Source: Sphaerulina vaccinii (Eukaryota; Ascomycota; Dothideomycetes; Mycosphaerellales; Mycosphaerellaceae). From it: a stretch of DNA of 64,000 bases. Made by a program: the position numbers and the translations under genes. Below the pieces are notes generated by a model. That model was not told the DNA's origin and ran no database searches. It worked only from the letters and a program-made list of their open reading frames with translations. Location: assembly GCA_022570795.1 (NCBI GenBank), contig JAKUDP010000023.1:1116001-1180000 (forward strand). The letters are read 5' to 3'. This document shows, piece by piece, positions 1 to 11,800 of this stretch (position 1 is its first letter; each line of letters starts with the position of its first letter).

Positions 1-223
1 GGTTTATGAAAATTGGCTGTTCGTGGGCTGGACAGGTGTTTGGAGGTGGATTGGGTACTTGATTGGTCTGCTCCACATCGCGCCTGAAAGGATTGGCGAG
101 CGATACTGCTTGGTCGAATTTGAAGCCAGGTGTGGCTGCTACTGCTACTGCCACTGGACTGGCCCGAGTAGGAAGTGCCGCGAGGAGCAGAGAGAAGATG
201 CTTTGGAAGGGTAAGGCGATCAT
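1..223 (-). CDS. Secreted protein, N-terminal fragment (cut by window edge)
   Basis: An open frame reads from an ATG at 223 down to the window edge (74 codons, no stop). It opens with a textbook signal peptide: MIALPFQSIFSLLLAALPTR, then an Ala/Val-rich stretch, with a likely cleavage after about residue 22 or 30. The mature start is Pro/Asn-rich (NPPPNTCPAH around residues 57-66) with one cysteine. An RR-D dibasic site near residue 49 could be a Kex2-type propeptide cut. Codon use and GC content match the other genes in the window. The family cannot be told from this much. A secreted or cell-wall protein is the safe call. Confidence 0.6.
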   Translation of the reverse strand, partial: MIALPFQSIFSLLLAALPTRASPVAVAVAATPGFKFDQAVSLANPFRRDVEQTNQVPNPPPNTCPAHEQPIFIN

Positions 224-1055
224 TGTTGCGTGGATCGCTCGAGATCTTGATGGTAGTTGGGTTTTGGTTTTGTGGATGGAGTCAGAATATGGAGGCGTCT
301 TGCTCTGATTTATAGCACCCACACAGTCTCGCTTTAGTTCGTACGTAGAGTGCACCTGACGCTGCAGTAGTCTTTTGAACGTGCTCTTCCGCCTGGACCA
401 CGCATGACTTACGGAGCTCCCGTGTCAATGCGAACATAAGCATCGTGAAAGATGCGGCACTCTAGCAAGCACCTGCTTGTACGATTTCTCACATCTCCAG
501 CTTCAGGTCGGCGGGTGACTGCTGCTCCAGATAAGTCGCTTCGTATTCGTCTTAGCTATAGTGATCATTGTACGAGTATAGTATCGTTGGAGATCGACAA
601 GCTGCGGCATGTTAGCAGGCCCGAACGATCAAGAGTCTCTATTTGGACATCATGAGGACAGTGAAGGATCCAGTGTTTCGAACACGAAGTGAGAATATGC
701 TGTGCTTTGCTTCTGATAGAATCTCCTCAGCGTCGGCCCGCTTGGCTGCGTTCCGTGAAGACCTACTGACCAACCGGCAGGAAGAGCCAGCTTCTTTAAG
801 CTTTCTGGGCGTAATGTATGTACGGCCCGTTTTCGTCTTCCTTCGTTCCAATGTCATACTCTTACGTGCGGCCGCTCCATAGTTACCTGGCATACCATGC
901 CATGACGTGCAGACAGGTTCTTACATCTCTGAAAGGTGATGGATATGGCTCGGCGGTATGCCATTGTCGTACTTGTATCCTAGAGATATGTCTTTTCAGT
1001 CCAGGACGATAGAGGCTGGCTTGCATCTTGGCGTTGCGGTCAACCGTTGAGAATA
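224..1055. other. Intergenic, no gene supported
   Basis: Upstream region of the minus-strand secreted-protein gene. Short open frames occur on both strands (for example minus 639-893), but none has a recognisable domain or splice context. The sequence is not RIP-mutated. Confidence 0.6.
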
Positions 1056-1060
1056 CGACA

Positions 1061-1222
1061 TGTTGCGCGGATAGCCGAATACACCGAATATAAGCCAAGA
1101 AATAGTCTTAGATATAAGAAACTAGCCCTCTAGTCTTGTATAGAGATTTCTCAGATCTTGGCAAGCAATTTAGTATATAGAACGCACTATAGATAGCTTA
1201 GAATAATTAGTTATTAACTCCT
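1061..1222 (+). repeat. Copia-2 5' LTR, truncated
   Basis: It matches the first ~162 bp of the LTR copies at 16875-17097 and 30294-30516 (shared blocks such as GAAACTAGCCCTCTAG and AATTTAGTATATAGAACG). It diverges abruptly after ACTCCT, about 60 bp before the LTR end. The flank CGACA at 1056-1060 matches the flank after the 3' LTR. Confidence 0.75.
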
Positions 1223-1376
1223 TATTATAGTTTGTATACTACGGGAATGTCTCTACGGATTTTCCGGGCGCGTCACGTGCAGAAGTGATTAGTGGCGCTT
1301 GGACCAGGCCTACTACTAATTATACTAAGTACCCTAATTATACTAAGTAGGCCTTAATTAGAGTAATTAGAGTAAT
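1223..1376. other. Foreign fragment inside the Copia-2 5' region, partly un-RIPed
   Basis: About 90 bp (roughly 1230-1312) keep CACGTG, TGATT and CCAGG, i.e. CpA and TpG dinucleotides that are nearly absent on both sides. The following ~60 bp contain short repeats of ATTATACTAAGTA and AGAGTAATT. The piece begins TATTATAGTT, like the start of the Gypsy LTR, but then differs. Origin unknown. Confidence 0.4.
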
Positions 1377-1710
1377 TGTCGAATTAGGATAATAATATAT
1401 ATACCTATAATATATAGAAAGAGTCTTAATATATAATAGAAGTAGAAGCGTTAGATAGGAACTAACTATATTAATTATATTAGTTAGATATAGGTTGCAT
1501 CTCCTTCTAAGATATAGAGTATTAGATAAGTTATATAACCTACTACTATATAATATATATTATATAATCTAATCCCTAAGGAGGTATCTTTTAGATAGTC
1601 TAACTAGACTATACTTTCTAATACTTCTACTTAGGCTAGTTATTTTTCTAACTCTATATTCTAGTACTTATATTATATTCCAAATCTCGATAACTTATTA
1701 AGTATAGAAG
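1377..1710 (-). repeat. Inverted 3' end of a Copia-1 element (LTR plus 87 bp internal)
   Basis: 1377-1623 is the reverse complement of the 247-bp Copia-1 LTR. 1624-1710 is the reverse complement of the adjacent internal end (the CTCGATAACTTATTAAG block mirrors CTTAATAAGTTATCGAG at 7125-7145). It abuts the 5' LTR of Copia-1 copy 1 at 1711, giving a head-to-head palindromic junction. Confidence 0.75.
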
Positions 1711-1956
1711 TATTAGAAAGTATAGTCTAGTTAGACTATCTAAGAGATACTCTCTAGGAATTAGAATATATAATATAGGTTATATAATAATAGGTTATAT
1801 AACTTATCTAATACTTTATATTTTAGGAAGAGATATAACCTATAACTAACTAATATAATTAATATAGTTAGTTCCTATCTAATACTTCTACTTCTATTAT
1901 ATATTAAGACTCTTCCTATATATTATAGGTATATATATTATTATTCTATTTTAATA
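1711..1956 (+). repeat. Copia-1 copy 1, 5' LTR
   Basis: 246 bp, near-identical to 7207-7453 and to both LTRs of the second copy. It is followed directly by the primer-binding site. Confidence 0.85.
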
Positions 1957-1971
1957 GGTTATAAGCCTAGG
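1957..1971 (+). other. Primer-binding site matching the initiator tRNA-Met anticodon arm
   Basis: The sequence right after the 5' LTR is GGTTATAAGCCTAGG. Reversing two obvious TG-to-TA/CA-to-TA changes gives GGTTATGAGCCC, the complement of GGGCUCAUAACC, the anticodon stem-loop of initiator tRNA-Met. Internal-fragment (half-tRNA) priming of this kind is known for Drosophila copia and some fungal Copia elements. The same site follows the 5' LTR of copy 2 at 47548. Confidence 0.6.
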
Positions 1972-4900
1972 TTTATAGAAGAAGTATTAGGTAGTAATAG
2001 TTAGCCTTTTCTAATAGTAGAATACAAATCTATAATAAAAGGAGCAAAGAGAGACCTAAGGTATACCTATCTATACTACTAAAAAGACTTAGAAGAACTT
2101 AGTATATTCTAGAAGTTCCTAAAAGTAGATAAGATAGAAAAGAACCTAGTAAGGTATATCTAAGAGAGTAGAGCTTAAAAGGTATAAAGAGGAAAGAGTA
2201 AGCTAGAAGCTAAAGTACTATCTTATATAGATAAGACTTAACCTTTATACTAGAGTACTACTAATACCTTAGAAAGGTATATTCCTCTAAGAAGAGACTT
2301 TTTAAGTCTATCTATAAGTATAGATAAGTAGGAAGTATAGGAAACTATACTAAGCTTATCTAAAAGAAAAGAAAGAAAGTCTTAAACTAGAAAAGTAGCT
2401 ATCTAGAAACTACTACTAAAATTATTTAAAAAAGTATTAATTTTCTAGAGTTTAGTTTTAATATTTTAGGTAAAATAGATTAAAAGTAAAGAAATAGTTT
2501 TAGTAGAAGAAGAGCTATACTAACTCTAATAAAAGAAAACTAAAGGATATAGTTTAGTCTAGTCTAAAACTACCTTAAAGGCTAAGATATCTTCTAGATT
2601 ATATTAGGTAATAGAATAGTAGATATACTAGATATACCTAGCTTAATAGCCTCTTTAAGCGATACTACCTCCTAGTACTAGGGTATAAGAGAATCTATTT
2701 ATAGCCTAGATTAGAGGAAGGCAAATATAAAAGCTAGATATAAAATTATAGTCTACCTATTATAGGATAACTAGAATAAAGTACTAGAAGAAAGAATAGC
2801 TACTAAGATCTAGAAGAAGATTAAGGCAAAGTATAGTAAGGTATATATAGTATATATAATAGTAATTATATAGAAGTTTATTAACTTTAATATAATAGAG
2901 AAGTAGATAATTAGGAAGGTATAGGTATATCTTAGGAACCTAGTAAGAAGAATTATAGAGGTTAACCTAATAGAATTATACTATAAGGAACTAGAAAGGA
3001 GGCTTAAGTATCTTCTCTTAGCCTTACCTAAAGTATACTAAAGTACTAAGGATACTATACTAGCCTAGCTAAGCCTATTATATAAAGACTCGCTCTAGTT
3101 GCTTAAATTATATAAGTCTAGACTAAGTATAGGCTAAGAGATAGCTATATTTACTAAGAGAGGCGCCTAGAGACTACTAGCCTATTTCCTCTATAGAGGA
3201 CTATATATCTAGAATAATTGCCCTAGACTTAAGAGAGCAAAGAGAGCTACTAAGACTATAGTACCGAAGATAGGATACTAAGTTAAGAAAAGATACTCTC
3301 TATTAAAATAAAGGAGGGGATCTTTACTAGGGAAAAATAAACTTAAAGAAATAGTAAAGTAACTTAAACTTAAAGTATAATCCCTTAAGAAGAAATCCAA
3401 CTTAAGTAAGAAGTACCTAAAGAAAGCCTTTATAGTATAAGAAAATATAGAGTTACTAACTACCTTAGAAGCATCTTAGACCCTATTAGAGGATAAGGAT
3501 ATAGATAAGATAGCCTACTTAACTATAGATATAAAAGGCAAGTATAGGCTATTAGAATAGCTACTTAACTCTTGTACTTCTACCTATATAACTAACTAAG
3601 AATTACTCTTTAGGGAACTAAAACCTCTTTAGACTAGGAAGTAGATTAAGGTCGGTAGTAGCTACTTAATAGCTATATATATTAGGAAAGTAGTTATAGA
3701 GGGAAGAAAGGGGAAACAGATTATACTAAAAGATATTCTATTTATACCTAGTCTTAGAGTTAATCTTATTTTATAAAGTTAGTTTAGTAAGTAGTTCGGT
3801 ATTTAACTACTAAAATTTATACTTGTTTTAGCCTTTAGAAAAGTAGTTATCTAGATAAGAATATTAGAAGGAGTCCTATTTATTAAGGAGATTAATAAGA
3901 GTCTAGCTAAGTCTGTCGGGCCCTAGAGGCTCGACTAAAATCAAGTATACTTCTTATAGGAATTAATAGATAAAGTATATACTTTCTATATATTAGAGAG
4001 TACCTAGGATTAGTAGGAGCTCTAGTATCGAAGGCTTATATATTTTAAGAAGAAGGTAGTAAAGGACCTTTACTAGGTTTTAGATTTAAAAAGCCTAATA
4101 CTAATTCTAAAGGAGTATAAAGTATATAGGGTCTATATAATAGTAAAGATAAAGTAGTATAGAGGGAAAGAGATATAGTAGAAGCCCTAAAGGCTAGCTC
4201 TTATATCTATTAATATCTATAGACCCCTACCTATCTTAAAATTAGAATTTAAGTAGTAGCTTAAAATTATTAATAACTTCTTAAGAAAGAAGTAGGCCTT
4301 TCTACTAAAGTTAAGAATAGATATACTACCTACCCTCTACTAATAGAAAAGGAAGGCAGAGCTTTAATCTAGAAATTCTCTCTAAGTAGTAAGGAGTAAT
4401 AGAGCTAGGGAGCTTCTTACTATACTAAAGTAGTAGGAGAGAGAGAATAGAATCTCTTTCTATACTACTAAGGTATATAACTCTATTTAGAATAGAGTTA
4501 TTAAAAGGTCGATCTAGACCTCTAAAGAAAGAGTAAGAGCAATACTAGAAGAATCTAATATACTAATTAAGTTCTGGCCTAAGGTACTAGAAGCAAGTAT
4601 TATTATTAGGAATACTCTTCTAAATAGGCTAGATATTAATAGATTTAAGGTCTTACCTAAGGAGGCGTTCTTAGAATAGAGACCTCTAGTATTATACTTT
4701 AGAGTCTAGGGCTATAGAGTAGTTATATATATAAACCTAAAGTCCTAGCTAGCTAGAATGCGATTAGACAAACTAATAAATAGAGGCAAGGATGCTATAT
4801 TCGTCGGTTATATTCTAGATACTACTAAAATATAGCTTTTCTAGGAGCCTAATATAGGGGCTATTAAGGCCTATAGTAATACTAAGTAGTTTGAGTATAA

Positions 4901-7206
4901 GAAAGAAGGAGATTTGGAGTTAAATATTCCTAAGCTTAACTAATCTAGTATTATACTAGTTAGGAAACTAGTTAGGAGACTAAAGAAGTAGAAGAAGTTC
5001 TAAAGTCCGTCGGGCCCTAGAGGCCCGACTAAATATTAACTACTATTTATATAGCTTAGACCTCTACTAAAGGATAAAAAGGAGTACTAGAAGATAGATC
5101 TAGAAGAAGAAAACTCTAGGAGTATATAGCTTTAGAAAGAGAAAATTAGAACAGAGTAGCCGACTAATTAGCTAACTAAAGTTCGTTAAGGAACTAGTAG
5201 AAATATATATATTAGAAAACATCTAGATATTATATAAGATCTACTAGAAGTAAGAGTGCAATTCTAGAAGAGAAGGAGATCTGTCTCCGATAAAGAGGAA
5301 GGACCTAAACCTAAAGCCTATAGTATAGTTATAAGGTAGGTCCTCTAAAAGAGGCAGAGAGATAAGGAAGAGAATATACCTAACCTAAAGTATTATAAGG
5401 TATTCCTTAGCCTAATTAAAGAAGAAGAGAATTATATCTAGGAAACCTTAGTAGAGATTAAGGAGGTTGCATTTATAGTACTTAGACCTAATATTGCTTT
5501 AAAGCAAGAAGTCCCTATTCTAAAGTCTTATAAAAAGGTAATATAGGATCCTAAATAGAGCTATATATAGGAAGAAGCAATCTAGAGAGAACTAGTAGCT
5601 TTAGATAGTAACTATACCTAGAAGCTAGTTATACTACTAAAGGATGCAAACCTTATAATATCTAGGTAGGTCTTTAATATAAAAAGATTAATTAGTAGAG
5701 CTATTAAAAAGTTCAAAGTAAGACTAGTTACTAGAGAGTTCTTCTAGAAGTTTAGAGTAGACTTTAAGGATACCTTTATACTAACTATAAGGTATAATAC
5801 TTTAAAGGTATTTATAGTAGTTATTTATAAAAAGGACTTAGAGATATACTAAGTAGATATAAATAATATATTTATAAAGAGCTCTCTAAAAGATAATATC
5901 TATATAATCCTACCTCTAGGAGTAGAGGTTCTACTAAACTAGGTTCTAAAGATCCTAAAGAGTTTCTATAGACTTAAGTAAGTAGTAAGAGACTAGAATA
6001 AACTCTATATCTTAAAGCTAGAATAGATAGGATTCGATTAATTAGAGATCGACCTATACCTACTTATCTATAGGGAAAGAAGAATTATAGTTCTAACCTA
6101 TATAGATAATATACCTATTATAGTACTAGAGCTAAAGGATATTCTCTAGTTTAAGGAATAGCTTAGTAAGGTTTTTAAGATTAAGGATCTAAAGGAGCTA
6201 GAAAAGATTCTTAGAATAAAGATAATAAGGGATAGAGTTATAGGAACTCTAAAGCTTAATTAAGAATACTATATCTAAGAGAATTTTACAAAGCTAAATA
6301 TAACTAAGGAAAAATACCTATCTAACTCTCTTACTAATAGATAGTTATAAAAGCCTTACTAAGGCAATCCTATCTAATAAGAGATATACTAAATAGAAGT
6401 ACTAGAGCTAGATAGGTATATAGATATAGCCGATAGTTATAATAAGACTAGATATTACTTTCGCTTTTAGCAGACTAAGCTTATATATAGCTAACCTAAT
6501 AAGGAAATATATAAATACTCTAAAGAAACTAGTAAGATACCTTAGGTCGTTTCTAGACCTAGGACTTATATTTAGAAGAGGTAGTAGAAGCCTTATTAGA
6601 TATTTAGACTCTAACTATATAATAGATAAGGCAGATAGAGTCTTAATTCTCGGATCTATCTTCTTCCTCTATAGAGTACTAGTATCTTAGATAAGTAAGA
6701 AGTAGAAGTCTATAGCAATATTAACTATAGAGGCTAAGTATATAGCTCTAAATATATATACTAAGCAATCTTAATTTCTAGTAGCACTTCTAAGGGAAAT
6801 AGACTATATAGAGTTAGTAGGAGAATATTCTTTTTAACTACTTATTTAAGCAAACTCTAATATAGTAAATAAACTTAGACCTATTTAGATTATAGGGGAT
6901 AATTAAGTATCTCTAACTCTAGTTAAGGATGCCTATACCTATAAAAGATTAAAATATATTAATATAGCCTATAATAATATTAGGAGACTCTAGTAGTAAA
7001 GGAAGATAGTAGTAGTATATATTCTAATAAAAGAGATAGTTGCAGATAGGTTAACTAAGCCGAAGAATAGTCCCTAATTCTAGGAGTTTATAAAATAACT
7101 CTAGCTTATATAAATAGCTCTTCTATACTTAATAAGTTATCGAGATTTGGAACGGAATATAAGTACTAGAATATAGGGTAGAAGGACTATCTAGCCTAAG
7201 TAGGAG

Positions 7207-7453
7207 TATTAGAAAGTATAGTCTAGTTAGACTATCTAAGAAATACCCTATTAGGGATTAGATTATATAATATATATTATATAATAGTAGGTTATATAAC
7301 TTATCTAATACTCTATATCTTAGGAGGAGATACAACCTATATCTAACTAATATAATTAATATAGTTAGTTCCTATCTAACGCTTCTACTTCTATTATATA
7401 TTAAGACCCTTCCTATATATTATAGGTATATATATTGTCGTCCTATTTCGATA
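7207..7453 (+). repeat. Copia-1 copy 1, 3' LTR
   Basis: 247 bp. It is preceded by a purine-rich polypurine tract (AAGTAGGAG) at about 7198-7206. Confidence 0.85.
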
Positions 7454-8490
7454 CTACCTCCTATATATACTTTAATAAGAGATAGTTCTATTAACTAGGC
7501 AACTTAGATATTATAGTTATTATACCTAGCTTATTAGATAATATTAATATACTTTATATAGATATAAAAAAGGCTATTATAGCTAAGTTATATAATCTCT
7601 AGTTATTAGGTTAATATATAACCGATCTAGTATAACGACTAATTGCAGATACTCTATATAATGCTAATAATTATATATAAGAGCCCTCGGCCAATTAGAG
7701 CCCTGCAAATACCTCTAACAACTCGCAGGTTGCGACGGAAATAGTAGCAAAAGTTATAGAATAGCTATTTCTAGGCAATATACTAACTTTGCTACCTAAG
7801 TAGAATTACTTATAATACTCGATATAGGTAGATCTTACTTAGAAATAGGGGTACAAAGACGTAGAAGCTCCTTCTAGTATATAGATACTACTACTAGAGG
7901 AGCCTAAATATCCCTATAGTCCCTCTAAAGAGGTAAGAGCGCCCGAGATTAATATTAAGATAATTAATAATAAATTATTATTTCCTTCGAAACGCCTATA
8001 TATAATAGACTATAGACTATATAGTAATAGTATAGATAAACTAAGGTATAGGGAATACCCTACTACTATACTAGATATAGGACCCCTACTACTACTATCT
8101 CTACTACTACTAATAGATTAAGAGGTAGAACTTACTAGCTCTAAGCTAGTAAGGTATACTATAGACGACCTAGCGCATATTGCATTAAGTAGATTAAGTG
8201 CTAATAACAATATAATACTACTATTTATAACAAACTACGAAGCTTATACTCTTACTAATATAATATAGCTTAGTATATAATCTAACCTTATATAGCTTTC
8301 TAAGCTATCTTATTATAGTATAACTGCAACATAGAGTCTATAGCTATATAGTATAGTAGTATTAATAGTATTAATAACTATAATAAGCTATAAGCAAGAT
8401 AGGCTATTATACTATTATAATTTGCTACTAGAACTAAGAGGCTAGAAAGCTATAAAGAAATATAAACAAGCTATAGAATTTACTACTATA
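7454..8490 (+). mobile_element. Copia-2 internal remnant, 5' of its RT
   Basis: RIP-mutated sequence between Copia-1 and the Gypsy element. From about 7970 one frame reads with only TAG/TAA breaks to LELRG...KQAIEFTT at 8490. It continues in frame at 15172 (AYLE-NKLIEINTF) once the Gypsy and one CTATA are removed. This corresponds to the linker between integrase and reverse transcriptase in Copia polyproteins. Confidence 0.65.
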
Positions 8491-8849
8491 TATTATAGTT
8501 CCTACCGACGGGCAGGTCCGCTAGGACCGAGGTGCCTAAAGTAGAAAGACTAATCTCTCTAATCTCTTATCTTTCGAGAGATTAAGAAGAGTAGCCTAGA
8601 TCTCCCTAATCTCTCTACTCTTAAGAGATTAAGGAGAGTACCGAGATTAAGAGGAGGATCTCCTTTATATATATAGGTAATAAGTATCGTAGTTATAGGT
8701 AGTTATTATATATAACTTACTATTCTATCTTACTAATTAGAATATAAGAACTTTCTTTACTTGCTCTCTTATAGATATATTAATAAGCTCTAACTAGATT
8801 AAGCTTAGCCTCTGCTTAGTAAGATTATTAGGTCCTCTATAACCTAATA
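8491..8849 (+). repeat. Gypsy 5' LTR
   Basis: 359 bp, TATTATAGTT...CCTAATA (TG..CA before RIP). It carries GC-rich inverted repeats (ACCGACGGGCAGGTCC, TCTCTAATCTCTTATC) and differs from the 3' copy mainly at RIP-type sites. Confidence 0.88.
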
Positions 8850-11800
8850 GCTTTATATACCCTTATAATATATCTAGTATAGGAAGCTCTAGAGGAACTC
8901 CTACCCCTAGTAAAGTAGGAACTATTCGATCTTTGCGAACCTAGGCAAACGCTAGACAACTCGACCTTAAGAATCTTAAGGTCGCTAAGCCGGACCTCTA
9001 TTATAGAGACTGCGACAAACTATCTGCCTAGTTTAATTAACTAGCTTTATACTTTAGGTTTAATAAAGTTAAGAATAAAAACAAGATACTATTCGCCTCT
9101 ACCTTCCTTTATAGACGCGCTAAATACTAGCTTAAGCTATACCTAGAATCCTACCTCTATAATAATAAGGATAAGAATAGAATCTTTACTAAGTATAATC
9201 GGTTTAGAAGCTAGATAACTACTCTATTTAGAATCTCTAATAAAGTTAGTACTACTATCTACGTTATATAGCATCTTAAATAGACTGCTTCTACATCCGA
9301 GTATATAGCCAAGTTCTAGGAATATATATATATTATTAGTTAGGACAACGAAGCCCTCTAAGTAATATACTATAGGAGTCTTAAGGATTAAGTTAAAGAC
9401 GAACTAGCCTATACTAAGCGAGTAGTTATTATTAAGAACCTTACCTAGTTAATTAAGGAAACTATTAAGATTAATAATAGCCTCTATAAACAAGCCCTCG
9501 AGAAATAGTACGACTCTAAGGTAGCTAGAGTAGCTAGATATGCTACTAAATAATAAGGAAGAACTAGCTACTCCTTAGCTAGGGACAAGTACTAAGGACA
9601 ATAGCAACTAAGGTCGTAGCTATACTATAGTCCGCAACTAATAGAGCTCGATAATATTAAGAAAGGTAAGAAGTTTAGAGCTAGAGGCAAAGAGAAGCTC
9701 TATAAGAAGTAAGAAGAACTAACCTATTATAGATATAGTAAGGAAGGCTATATAAAGAGGGACTACTATTCGAAGAATATAGTATAGCAATAGCCCTTTA
9801 ATATAATATAGTAGAAGGGAAATAGATAAGAAGGTTATAACAAATCTATAACCTCTTATAAGAAAGTCCGATCTTTTAGTATAATAGGACAACAAGTAAA
9901 CCTTGACCTATACTAAGAGAGACAAGTCGAATATAGAAGCCTTTACTAGCGATTCTATTATAACAACTTATACTAGATATATATATCTTCTAAGAGGAAT
10001 GCGAACTTTTAGCCTAGCCCTCTAGGCAAAGGTATAAGTTTATAGCTAATCCGATAGTATAGGGATAGAAGCAAACTACTACCTATTCTAGATAAACTAT
10101 AAGAACTCTATCCTAAGCTAAGGCTCGCTAATAAAGAAGATATTAATAAGTCTTATTATAATAAAGAAAATTACCCTTCTAAAATCGAATCTAAGAAGGA
10201 AGAATAAGACTAGTCTATAGAAGGAAGTTCCGAGGAGGAGCAACCCTCCGAATATAATAAAAATAATATAAATAATAAAAATAAGAGTTCCGAAGAATCG
10301 GATATAGATATCGAGATTATAACTTTTACTATAGATACGCTAAGCCAAATTAAACGAATTATCCTAAACCTAGCGTAGAATTATAAGTATATCTTTCTAA
10401 AAGTTAGAGGAAGGCGATACCTCTATCTATCTAAGCTAGACGCCACGCTCGATAGAATAAGATATATATTCTAGAATTACTAATATATCGAAGTCAACTA
10501 TAGGTTCGATACCTTTATATAAGAAAGAGTTCTAATTAGAAGTATATATACTCTATTTAGGTATATTACCCTAAATAGGGAAATTGTTATAAACTAGATA
10601 TACGAAGCTATTAAGAAACTCTAGAGAAAGTATACTCTTACCTAGCAATATTAATCTAAGACTACCTATAATAAGATATAGGTAGAAAGGAATCTATATT
10701 AGATAATTAAAGAAACAGAATAATAGATCTACGAGTAGCTTGCTAAAGAAGCTACTATTACCCTATTAGGAAAAGAATTAACTCCTAGGAAATAAGTATC
10801 TCTAGGGAGTTCTATAATACAAATACTTAAGTATTAATAATAGTCTTCTATATAAAAATTATTATTAATAGTTATAAGCTACTAGCTATAATAGACTCTA
10901 GAGCGAGTAGGAACTTTGCCTCCGAGTTATTTATAAAATATTATAGACTTGCAACCTAGTATAAGAAAGAAGGGTATAAATTAATTATAGTAGATAGATT
11001 ATTCTTACCTAGTATAGAGCGAGAGACAATACTACTACTACTTGCTATCTAATAGCACTATAAGATAATTGTCCTAGATATTACTAATATAGCTAGTTAT
11101 AATATTGTCCTAGGCATACCTTAGTTAAGAAAGTATAATCTAGTAATCGACTAGAGAAAAGAAGTACTTATATTTAAGGAATGCGATTGTATTATCGATA
11201 TTTAGCCTATATAGTAGTAGCGTTCGCTAGCAGATAAGGCTAAATAGTTTAACTAGACCGAACTTGCGCTACTATAAGCTATAGGAGTAGACTTACCCTA
11301 GATAGACACCTCGATAATAGTAGAGGGTTACAAAGTTATAGGTACTAATAGAAGTAACGCCCTATTAAAGAATACTACCTTAGAACTAGATATCCCTAAG
11401 AAGTATTAAAAGTAGTCGAAACTCTTTAAAGAGGTCGAGGAACTAGAAGCTCTACCTAAATACTAGAAATAGGACTATAGGATTATACTAATACCTAATA
11501 GGGAGCCCCTATTTAAACTATTATAAAAGAAATCTAAGAAAGAGCTCTAGGAAGAAGACAAATAGTTAAAGAAGATACTTGCAAAATAATAGATCTATAA
11601 GTTATAATCTAGCGCTAGAGCCCTAACTATATTTGTTCCAAAACCTAATAGGAAGTTATAACTAGTAGTCGATTATCGACGACTTAATAAAATTACTATT
11701 AAGAACTAATATCTACTACCTAATATCGAAGAACTATAAGACAGACTTACTAGATCTAACTAGTATATAAAAATCGATCTATAAGACGCATTCTATACTA

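Larger units (their letters stand above)
1711..7453 (+). mobile_element. Copia-1 copy 1: Ty1/Copia retrotransposon, RIP-inactivated
   Basis: 5743 bp with LTRs at 1711-1956 and 7207-7453, which begin TATTAGAAAG (from TG by RIP) and end TTTCRATA (from ACA). Order along the plus strand: gag-like region (about 2000-3300), protease/gag-pre-integrase (KVGSSYLIAI near 3650, ILFIPSLRVNLI near 3740), integrase (about 4060-4720), reverse transcriptase (FKVRLVTREFL near 5715, YIDNIPIIV near 6100 where a second Asp is now Asn) and RNase H (ILTIEAKYIAL near 6720). Every frame is broken by TAG/TAA. GC-rich hairpins remain at 3916-3934 and 5010-5028. No target-site duplication was found. Confidence 0.88.

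Noticed and set aside
1061..1222. Shared ~220-bp sequence at three loci read first as an introner-like element because one copy fills an intron
   Set aside because: TG..CA ends, 223-bp size, 5-bp duplications (CGACA, GATCA) and position after a polypurine tract show it is a Copia LTR.
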